This document shows positions 57,846 through 64,000 of a stretch of DNA of 64,000 nucleotides, piece after piece. Source of the DNA: CBDCCV01 sp965215025 (lineage in GTDB: Bacteria > Bacteroidota > Rhodothermia > Rhodothermales > Salinibacteraceae); NCBI GenBank assembly GCA_965215025.1, contig CBDCCV010000002.1, positions 806,001 through 870,000 of the forward strand, given 5' to 3'. The notes beneath the pieces were generated by a model that worked only from the letters and a program-made list of their open reading frames with translations, was not told the DNA's origin and did no database searches. The position numbers and the translations under genes are program-made. Within the stretch, counting starts at the first letter, position 1; the number at the start of each line of letters is the position of its first letter.

Positions 57846-60800
57846 ATGGTCCCTTCCGCCCTTCCGGCCCGCTCCCCGCTTCGGCGTTTGCGGCGCGCAT
57901 GGCTGATGGCTGCCGCCGCGCTCGTGCTGACGGCTGCGGCGCAGGCCGCGCTGCCCGCTTTTGAAGCGCACGCGCAGCGCGAGCCGGCTCGCTCCGAGAC
58001 CGACTTCGCCGACGCGCTCGCCCTTTTTCACGAGCACCTCTACGAGCCGTCCGCCGAGGCGTTTGCAGCCTTCCGCGCGCGCTATCCGGAGAGCATCCAC
58101 GTGCCGGAGGCCTACTTCTACCAGGCCACGGCGCGTTTGGCGCTCGGCCAGGAAGAACGCGCCGCCGCTCTCTTCCGGCAGCTCCGGCGCGCGTACCCAG
58201 CTCATCCCCTTGCCACAGACGCGCAGCTGAGCCTGGGCCGATATTTTCTGGAAGAGGGCGACTACGCCCGCGCCGAGGGGGCGCTCCTCGAGGTGGTCGA
58301 GAGCCGGCCCGGCACGCCGCAGGCCGCGCGCGCGCTCTATGCCCTGGGCGAGGCCGCCCTCGACAACGACGACCCCGAGGCCGCGATGGGCTACTTCCGC
58401 CAAGTCGCCGAGGACTTCTCCGAGACCGACGTGGCCGACGACGCGCTCTACGCCCTGGGCGCCACGCAGCTGGACCAGGACCAGAGCGAGGCCGCCGCGC
58501 AGTCGCTCGAAAGCCTGGCCCGGCGCTACCCCGGCTCGCCTTACGCGCGCACGCTGGGCCTGGCCCTGGCCGAGGTGTACTACGATCTGGAGCGGTACGA
58601 AGAGGCCATCGCCGAGATCGACCGCCGCCTGCCCGAACTCGAAGGCGAGGCCCGTGAGCGCGCCCGCTTCCTCCGCGCCGACTCGTACAACCAGCTCCGC
58701 GACAGCGAGAACGCCGTCGTCTACTACCGGCAGATCATCGAGGAGAACCCCGACAGCCCGTACTACCGCCCCGCGCGCTACGGGCTGGCTTGGAACTACC
58801 ACTTCGAGAACGCCCATCAGTGGGCCGCCGACGAGTTTGCCGCCGTGCGTGAGGGCTTTGAGGACGACCTCGCCGCGCAGGCGCTCTACTACGAGGCCGT
58901 CAACCGCGCGCTCACCGGCCGCACCGAAGAACCTATCCGCCTCTACAACGCCTTTTTGCGCCAATTCCCCGACCACGCGCTGGCCGAAAAGGCGCAGTTC
59001 GAGCTGGGGGCCGCGTACTACGAGACGGAGCAGTGGCCCGAGGCCGCTCACGCGTTTGAGATGTTCCTGGACGACTACCCCGACGCCGAAAAGCGCGGCG
59101 AGGCGTTCTACCTGCGCGGGAACGCCCTGGCCGCCACGGGCGACTTCGACGCCGCGCTCGAGAGCCTGAGCGAGGCCGTGGCCGCCGGCGGCGCCTTTGA
59201 GCAGCGCCGCGCCGAGGTGGCCTTCCAGCGCGCGTGGCTCCTCTACCGCGGCGAGCGTTTCCGCCAAGCTGCCGAGGCGTTCGCGCAGTTTCTGGAGACG
59301 TACCCGGACGATCCCAAGGCCGCCGACGCGCTCTTCTGGGCCGGCGAGAGTTTCTACCAGACCGAGCGCTACGCCCGTGCCGCCGACGTCTTCCGCCAGT
59401 ACCTCTCCCGAAATCCGCAGGGCGAGCACGCCAACGCCGCGCGCTACGCCCTCGGCTGGACGTTTTTCAAGCAGGGCCAGTACGCCGATGCCGCTCAGTC
59501 CTTCGAGCGCTTCCTGCAAAGCTATCGGAACGAGGGCGGCGACATCCCCTACGCGCAGGACGCGCGCCTGCGCCTGGCCGACAGCTACTACGCGCTGAAA
59601 GACTACGACCAAGCCGTGCGCGCCTACCAGGGCGTCGGCGGCGAGAACCGCGACTACGCGCTTTACCAGATGAGCCAGGCGCTCTACCTGAGCGACCGCT
59701 CCGCCGAGGCCACCGGCGCGCTGCGGGAGCTTCTGGAAGACTTCCCGGAGAGCGGCCTGCGCGAGGAGGCGCGCTACCGCCTCGGCTACTTCTACTTCCA
59801 GGACCAGAACTACGACCAGGCCGCGCAGGCGTACCGCGCCTTCATCGAGCAGTACCCGCGCGACCCGCTCGCCGCCAAGGCGCAGTACGGCATCGCCGAC
59901 GCGCTCTTCAACGACGGCCGCTACGACGAGGCCCTGCGCGCCTACCGCCGCGTCTTGGAGCGCTATCCTGACAGCCCCTTCGCCTCGGACGCCGCCTCGG
60001 GCATCCAGTACGCGCTCACGGCCCTCGGCGAGGACGACCGCGCCTCGGGCATCATCGACTCCTTCGCCACGGCCAACCCCGACGCCGCCGTCGTGAACGA
60101 GCTGCGCTTCCGCCAGGCCGAGACGAAGTTCCAGAGCGGCCGCACCGAAGAAGCCCTGCAAGACTTCCAGCGCTTCGTCCGCACCTCGAACGACGAGGAC
60201 CTGCTGCCCGAGGCGTACTACTACCTCGGCGACGCCTTTGCGAATCAGGAGCGCTACCGCGAGGCGGAGACGTACCTCCGCCAGGTCGTCCAGAACTACC
60301 CGCAGAGCGCGCGCCGCCCCGACGCCGCCCGCCGCCTCGGCGAGCTTTACGCGCAGCAGGACCGCCACGAAGAAGCCCTCTCCATCTACGAGCAGATGGC
60401 TGAGATGCGCCCTGCCGACCCCGGCCTCGTGGCCGAGGCGCGCTACGGCCAAAGCATGGCACTCCTAAACCTGGGCCGCCCCTCGGAAGCGCAGCGGCTC
60501 TTAGAGGAGACCGCCGACGTGGCGCCGAACGCGCCGGAGGCTACGCTCGCCCGCCTCGGCCTGGCGCGCATCTACGAGGAAGACGGCCGCACGGGCGAGG
60601 CGCGGCGCCTCTACCGAGAGGTCGCCCGCGAGGCTGAGGGCGAGGCCGGCGCCGAGGCGCTCTACCGCCTCGGCACGCTGCTTCTAGAAGAGGGCCAGCC
60701 GCGCCAGGCCATCGAGCAGCTCAGCCGCCTGCCCGACCTCTTCCCCGAGTACCCGCAGTGGGTGGCACGCGGCTACCTCACGCAGGCGCGCGCCTACCGG

Positions 60801-60908
60801 AGCCTCGGCCAGGACGGCAACGCGGCGCAGGTCTACGAGCAGGTCATGAACGAATTCGCCGGCACCGCCTTCGCCGAGACGGCGCAGCGCGAGCGCGCTT
60901 CGATCTGA
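57846..60908 (+). CDS. Secreted tetratricopeptide-repeat protein
   Basis: 1020 residues from the ATG at 57846 (a TTG one codon earlier is in frame). Signal region RRLRRAWLMAAAALVLTAAAQAALPAFEAHAQ. The whole remainder is TPR/Sel1-like helix pairs of the outer-membrane-assembly (YbgF/BamD-like) kind, e.g. YFRQVAEDFSETDVADDALYALG, YRQIIEENPDSPYYRPARYGLAW, YRRVLERYPDSPFASDAASG, YEQMAEMRPADPGLVAEARYG; roughly 25 repeats. Likely a periplasmic scaffold. Followed by an outer-membrane barrel gene, a common pairing in this group. Confidence 0.93.
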   Translation: MVPSALPARSPLRRLRRAWLMAAAALVLTAAAQAALPAFEAHAQREPARSETDFADALALFHEHLYEPSAEAFAAFRARYPESIHVPEAYFYQATARLALGQEERAAALFRQLRRAYPAHPLATDAQLSLGRYFLEEGDYARAEGALLEVVESRPGTPQAARALYALGEAALDNDDPEAAMGYFRQVAEDFSETDVADDALYALGATQLDQDQSEAAAQSLESLARRYPGSPYARTLGLALAEVYYDLERYEEAIAEIDRRLPELEGEARERARFLRADSYNQLRDSENAVVYYRQIIEENPDSPYYRPARYGLAWNYHFENAHQWAADEFAAVREGFEDDLAAQALYYEAVNRALTGRTEEPIRLYNAFLRQFPDHALAEKAQFELGAAYYETEQWPEAAHAFEMFLDDYPDAEKRGEAFYLRGNALAATGDFDAALESLSEAVAAGGAFEQRRAEVAFQRAWLLYRGERFRQAAEAFAQFLETYPDDPKAADALFWAGESFYQTERYARAADVFRQYLSRNPQGEHANAARYALGWTFFKQGQYADAAQSFERFLQSYRNEGGDIPYAQDARLRLADSYYALKDYDQAVRAYQGVGGENRDYALYQMSQALYLSDRSAEATGALRELLEDFPESGLREEARYRLGYFYFQDQNYDQAAQAYRAFIEQYPRDPLAAKAQYGIADALFNDGRYDEALRAYRRVLERYPDSPFASDAASGIQYALTALGEDDRASGIIDSFATANPDAAVVNELRFRQAETKFQSGRTEEALQDFQRFVRTSNDEDLLPEAYYYLGDAFANQERYREAETYLRQVVQNYPQSARRPDAARRLGELYAQQDRHEEALSIYEQMAEMRPADPGLVAEARYGQSMALLNLGRPSEAQRLLEETADVAPNAPEATLARLGLARIYEEDGRTGEARRLYREVAREAEGEAGAEALYRLGTLLLEEGQPRQAIEQLSRLPDLFPEYPQWVARGYLTQARAYRSLGQDGNAAQVYEQVMNEFAGTAFAETAQRERASI

Positions 60909-60983
60909 AAGAAGACCGATGACCCATCACCACTCTAACTGCTGAGGACTGAAGCCACCCGACCACCTAAGAAGCCCATTCCT

Positions 60984-61068
60984 TCGTCATTCTGAGCGTA
61001 GCGAAGAACCTCCTCGGCTTAAGGTCGCCTTGACGCAGGAGATCCTTCGCGTCCGCTCAGGATGACGA
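60984..61068. repeat. TCGTCATTCTGAGCG-type palindromic repeat
   Basis: Left arm starting TCGTCATTCTGAGCG (60984) is imperfectly complementary to the right arm ending CTCAGGATGACGA (61068), with GCGAAG/CTTCGC inner motifs. This is a well-known bacterial palindromic repeat type often found between genes. Non-coding. Confidence 0.7.
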
Positions 61069-61152
61069 CCAGTGCATTCGATGCGCTATAACCTGCACTG
61101 CTCAAGCCTTAGCTCACGCGCATCTCTTCCATCCACTCCCTTCCGCTGCACC

Positions 61153-62925
61153 ATGACGCGAATCTCTTTCACACTCCTGGCTGCCTTCCTCTGCGCCTTG
61201 CTACCGACAGGCGTGGCGGCGCAGGACCAAGACGACGAAGGCGAAGAAAACCAGCCCGCGCTGCCGGACATCGCGCCGCGCGAGGTGGAGATCCGTGGCG
61301 AGCTGGAGATTGCGCTCCCGTCGCTGGAGCGGCAGCCGCTCGTGGGGTTCGAGCGCCCGCCGGCGGTGCCCGCGCTGCCGGAAGGGTACGTGCCGTACGT
61401 CGGCCCCTACGAGCAGATCCGGCGCGTCGAGGGCGCGGACCTGCCGGGGCGCGCAGAGCAGGACCGGCTCATGGCGTTCCCCGCGCCGGCGCAGGGCGAG
61501 GTCGAGGCCGGCGTGGGACGCTACTTCAGCCGCCTCGGGAAGGCGCGCGTGACGCTGCCGACAGACGACGAGCGCTCCGCCTTCTCGCTCCGCCTCGACT
61601 ACCGGGGCGCCGAGGGGCACGAGCCGTTCGCCACAGAGGACATCCGCACGCCGTACGATGCGTTCGACGCGCGCCTCGGCTACGAGACGGAGCGCGAGGC
61701 GTTTACGCTCGGCCTCGCCCTGGACGGCTTTCTGGACCGCTACACGCTCTACGGCGCCGTGCCGGTGGATGAGTCGGACCGCACGCTGAACCCGCAGCCG
61801 GACCGCAACGGACGTGGCGGCGGGGGGACGCTCACCCTCAGCACCACGAGCGAGACGCTCCCCGCCGAGATCCGCGTGCGCTACAGTGAGGCGCGCTACG
61901 AGACCGATCTTTTCGCCGACGCCGCCTCGCCCGTGCGCCTGGAGCGGCGCCTCGACGCCTCGGGCCGCGTTTCGGCCACCGTCGCTGAGCGAGACGTAGC
62001 GGTGGACGCGGCGCTCTCCCTCGCCGGACTCGACGGGAACGCGCCCGGCAACGACGTCACCGCCTTCGACGGCGGCGCGCGCCTGGGCGTGTACCAAACG
62101 CCGGAGGTCAGCGTCACCGCCGGCGCGCGCCTTCTCACGTATTCGACGAGCGAGATTAGCCGGCCGGACCGGCGCAATCCGCCGAGCGGCGTCTACGTCA
62201 GCCCCGAGGTGCGCGCCGAGTGGCAGGCCGCGCCGAACGCCGTCGTCTTCGCCCGGCAGACGCCCGGCGTGGACGCGCAAGGGCTGGCCGACCTCTTTGC
62301 CGAGAACCCCTTCCTCATCAGCGAGCCGGCCGTGCAGCCTACCGTGCGCCTCGTGGACGCGGCCGGCGGCGTACGCCTCTTTGCCGACGCGCGCGCCACG
62401 CTCTCCGCCGAGGCCGGCTTCCAGTACATGCCCAGCTTCCTCTTCTTTGAAGAAGCATCGCCGGGCGAGGACGCGCCGTTCGAGGGCGGCCTCAGCGCCG
62501 CGCGCTACGACGCCGCGCGCGTCTTCCACGCCGGCGCCGACGCCGCCTTCCGGCACGAAGCGAGCGGCTTCAACGCCTCAGTAGGCGCCACGCTGCGCCA
62601 AGGCCGCCTCACCGATGACGACGACACCATCCCCTACTTCGCCCCGTTCGTCGGGCGCGCGATGCTGTCCTACGCTTTCCTCGATGAGCGCGGCCTTGTA
62701 CAGCTTACCGGCGCCGTCGAGAGTGCCCGCTTTATCGACCGCGAAAAAAGTGAGGAGGTCGGCGCCTTTTTCGACCTGGACGCCTACGCCGCGTACGACG
62801 TGACGCCGCTCCTGGGGGTGACGCTCCGCCTGGACAACATCGCCGGCGCCGATGCCTTGGAGCGCTGGCACCGCTACCCGCGCGCGCCGTTGCTCATCAC
62901 CACGGGGCTGCGCGTGCGGTTCTGA
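61153..62925 (+). CDS. Outer-membrane beta-barrel (TonB-receptor-like) protein
   Basis: 590 residues from the ATG at 61153, with signal peptide FTLLAAFLCALLPTGVAAQ. Short acidic linker and a segment VEIRGELEIALPSLERQPL, then about 20 alternating strands of an outer-membrane barrel (AFSLRLDYRG, FTLGLALDGF, GTLTLSTTSETLPAEIRVRYSEARY, VSVTAGARLLTYSTSEIS) ending in the aromatic C-terminus GLRVRF expected for BAM-inserted barrels. No plug domain or TonB box was identified, so a receptor role is uncertain. Preceded by the large TPR protein. Confidence 0.85.
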   Translation: MTRISFTLLAAFLCALLPTGVAAQDQDDEGEENQPALPDIAPREVEIRGELEIALPSLERQPLVGFERPPAVPALPEGYVPYVGPYEQIRRVEGADLPGRAEQDRLMAFPAPAQGEVEAGVGRYFSRLGKARVTLPTDDERSAFSLRLDYRGAEGHEPFATEDIRTPYDAFDARLGYETEREAFTLGLALDGFLDRYTLYGAVPVDESDRTLNPQPDRNGRGGGGTLTLSTTSETLPAEIRVRYSEARYETDLFADAASPVRLERRLDASGRVSATVAERDVAVDAALSLAGLDGNAPGNDVTAFDGGARLGVYQTPEVSVTAGARLLTYSTSEISRPDRRNPPSGVYVSPEVRAEWQAAPNAVVFARQTPGVDAQGLADLFAENPFLISEPAVQPTVRLVDAAGGVRLFADARATLSAEAGFQYMPSFLFFEEASPGEDAPFEGGLSAARYDAARVFHAGADAAFRHEASGFNASVGATLRQGRLTDDDDTIPYFAPFVGRAMLSYAFLDERGLVQLTGAVESARFIDREKSEEVGAFFDLDAYAAYDVTPLLGVTLRLDNIAGADALERWHRYPRAPLLITTGLRVRF

Positions 62926-62928
62926 TCG

Positions 62929-62954
62929 GCCCTCGCATTGCCGAGGGCGTTTGC
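62929..62954 (+). terminator. Terminator hairpin of the barrel gene
   Basis: GCCCTCG (62929-62935) pairs with CGAGGGC (62942-62948), loop CATTGC, then GTTTGCC. Directly follows the stop codon. Confidence 0.65.
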
Positions 62955-63040
62955 CCGGCACGTTTCGCTAACGTAGCTTAACGGATGGCCCCGGCTCAGG
63001 CCGCGCTTCTGCTTTTCCCAACGCTCGCTTTTCCGCACGG

Positions 63041-63319
63041 ATGGACCGCTCCTCTGGCGTAGATCGTTCCCTGGCAAGCCGCCCTCCCGGCGCGCGCTCC
63101 AACGACACGTTCCCCGATGACGAGGTGGCGCGCGCGCTGGCCGGCGCCGTGCGAGCGGCACTGGCGCGCGGCGAAGAGGCCGCCGTGCCGGGCCTGGGCA
63201 CGTTCCGCACCGAGCACCGCGCCAGCCGCATCGAGCGCCGAAACGATGGCACCCTGGCCGTGCATCCGCCGCGCCGCACGGTGACGTTCGACCCCGAAGC
63301 CTCTCCGGACGCCGCGTAG
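63041..63319 (+). CDS. HU/IHF-fold-like small protein
   Basis: 92 residues. The C-terminal 65 residues match the HU/IHF body: DDEVARALAGAVRAALARGEEAAVPGLGTFRTEHRASRIERRNDGTLAVHPPRRTVTFDPE, with the GLGTF turn typical of the family, but the N-terminal dimerisation helices are short. May bind DNA or be one of the Bacteroidota HU-like domains used in other contexts. Confidence 0.75.
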   Translation: MDRSSGVDRSLASRPPGARSNDTFPDDEVARALAGAVRAALARGEEAAVPGLGTFRTEHRASRIERRNDGTLAVHPPRRTVTFDPEASPDAA

Positions 63320-63338
63320 TCCGGGCACATTAGTTTTA

Positions 63339-63516
63339 GCGCAAGTTGTGAGCTATCCCCGATTTGTCATTGCGAGCAAACGAGGTGAGCGTGGCAATCT
63401 CCCTCCGAATGCTTCGAGCCGTATTCTGTGAGGTTGCCGCGTCGCCTTCGGAGGCCGAAGGTCATGCCTGTGGTGCTCCTCGCAACGACAGCTTTTTTGT
63501 AGGTCACAACTTGGAT
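63339..63516. mobile_element. Small non-autonomous element with IS982-like ends
   Basis: 178 bp bounded by GCGCAAGTTGTGAGCTA (63339-63355, 14 of 17 identical to the IS982 repeat at 2026) and, at the right, the complement of ATCCAAGTTGTGACCTA (63500-63516, 16 of 17). Flanked by TAGTTTTA duplications (63331-63338 and 63517-63524, extendable to 10 bases with shifted ends). No transposase inside; the interior is a TCATTGCGAG...GGCAATCTC palindromic repeat. Probably moved by the IS982 transposase seen at 2136. Inserted 13 bases upstream of the next ATG. Confidence 0.8.
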
Positions 63517-63529
63517 TAGTTTTACGGCC

Positions 63530-64000
63530 ATGCCTGCTCCCCTTCTCGAAGACGTCGCCCGGCGCCTGGGCACCTCGCCCGAGGACGCCCGCCGCGCGCT
63601 CCGCGCCTTTTCTGGCGATCTGCGCCGCGAGGCCCACCACACCGGCGCGGCGCACGTGCCCACGCTCGGCACGCTGCGCGCTACGGAGCGCGGCCTCACC
63701 TTCGCCCCGGCCGACGCGCTCGAAGAAGCGGCCAACCGCCGCTTTGCCGGCCTCGGCGTCCTCTCCGCCACGCCGCCTCCAGCACCGCCGGATGACGCGG
63801 ATGCGCGCGAGGCGGATGCGCCGCCCGAAGCGGCCAGCGTGTACGAGACGCCCGCTTCCGAGCCGGCCGCTTCCGAGCCGGCCGCTCCCGAGCCGGATTC
63901 TTCTACAGAACCATCTTCTACGGAAACGCCTCCCGGTGGCGAGGCCGCCACGCGCGCGGACAGCGGCGACGTGCTCCCGGCGCCGTGGGCGCCTGACGCC
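63530..64000 (+). CDS. HU-like N-terminal domain protein, cut by the window end
   Basis: 157 codons, open at the window edge. Starts MPAPLLEDVARRLGTSPEDARRALRAFSGDLRREAHHTGAAHVPTLGTLRATERGLTFAP, resembling the HU-like (CCDC81-type prokaryotic) domain of Bacteroidota proteins that usually end in a SPOR domain. From about residue 80 it becomes Pro/Ala/Glu/Ser-rich, including EPAASEPAAPEPD near-repeats. A C-terminal SPOR domain would be expected beyond the window but cannot be seen. Confidence 0.75.
   Translation, partial: MPAPLLEDVARRLGTSPEDARRALRAFSGDLRREAHHTGAAHVPTLGTLRATERGLTFAPADALEEAANRRFAGLGVLSATPPPAPPDDADAREADAPPEAASVYETPASEPAASEPAAPEPDSSTEPSSTETPPGGEAATRADSGDVLPAPWAPDA

Noticed and set aside
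57672..60452. 926-codon minus-strand open frame
   Set aside because: Fully antisense to the TPR protein, with Leu/Val/Gly/Ala-biased shadow composition and no motif.
1..64000. CRISPR arrays, rRNA or tRNA genes
   Set aside because: No regularly spaced direct repeats, rRNA-like stretches or cloverleaf-like sequences were recognised by eye; a tRNA scan would settle the last point.

Overview
The window reads as a chromosomal stretch of a high-GC member of the Bacteroidota/Rhodothermota, most like the Rhodothermales (Rubricoccus/Rubrivirga/Salinibacter-type organisms). The reasons are a type IX secretion C-terminal sorting domain (protein at 50723-52279), very acidic Ala/Glu-rich extensions on IF-2 and NusA, a canonical rimP-nusA-infB-rbfA-truB block, a LuxC/LuxE-like pair without luciferase, and TPR plus beta-barrel envelope proteins. 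No rRNA, tRNA or CRISPR array was seen.

Layout. 1-10 kb: an AraC-type regulator divergent from a secreted redox/oxidoreductase cluster (Tat flavodoxin, two aldo/keto reductases, cupin-SnoaL fusion, carboxymuconolactone decarboxylase-cupin fusion, PQQ-type sugar dehydrogenase, SMP-30-like propeller). It is interrupted by an intact IS982-family element that landed exactly on the first base of an aldo/keto reductase start codon. 10-17 kb (minus): translation/transcription core operon. 17.2-21.9 kb (plus): a lower-GC cassette with an orphan FtsX/MacB-type permease, a thioredoxin-like secreted protein, a six-cysteine secreted peptide and a six-bladed-propeller-like protein. It has a candidate poly-G phase-variable promoter and is bracketed by a 30-bp direct repeat of the nadB 3' end. 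21.9-31 kb (minus): nadB, ridA, an Uma2-like remnant, prfB (programmed +1 frameshift), PTS enzyme I and HPr, polyprenyl synthase, adenylate kinase and two ElaB/YqjE-like membrane proteins. 31-46 kb: NifU-N-like protein, LuxC/LuxE homologues, HAD, DinB, thioredoxin-like protein, M14 peptidase, a decayed RelE/antitoxin pair, a hybrid histidine kinase, an NSS transporter, a penicillin acylase carrying an in-frame palindromic repeat, and a ParA ATPase. 46-52 kb (plus): maf, glutamine amidotransferase, DUF2784, the agmatine-to-putrescine pair aguB/aguA, and a T9SS cargo protein. 52.5-54.4 kb (minus): a minimal RiPP locus (PqqD-like protein, a 54-residue precursor with a lasso-type leader, and a PF14907-type nucleotidyltransferase). 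54.4-64 kb: folB, a PfkB kinase, LEA-like and small membrane proteins, a large TPR protein, an outer-membrane barrel, and two HU-fold proteins separated by a small non-autonomous element with IS982-like ends.

The two best candidates for undescribed biology are the cysteine-rich-peptide/propeller/thioredoxin cassette at 17.2-21.9 kb and the minimal lasso-leader RiPP locus at 52.5-54.4 kb. The window is also rich in short palindromic mobile repeats; one is translated inside a catalytic protein. All functional names rest on reading motifs by eye; no database search was run.
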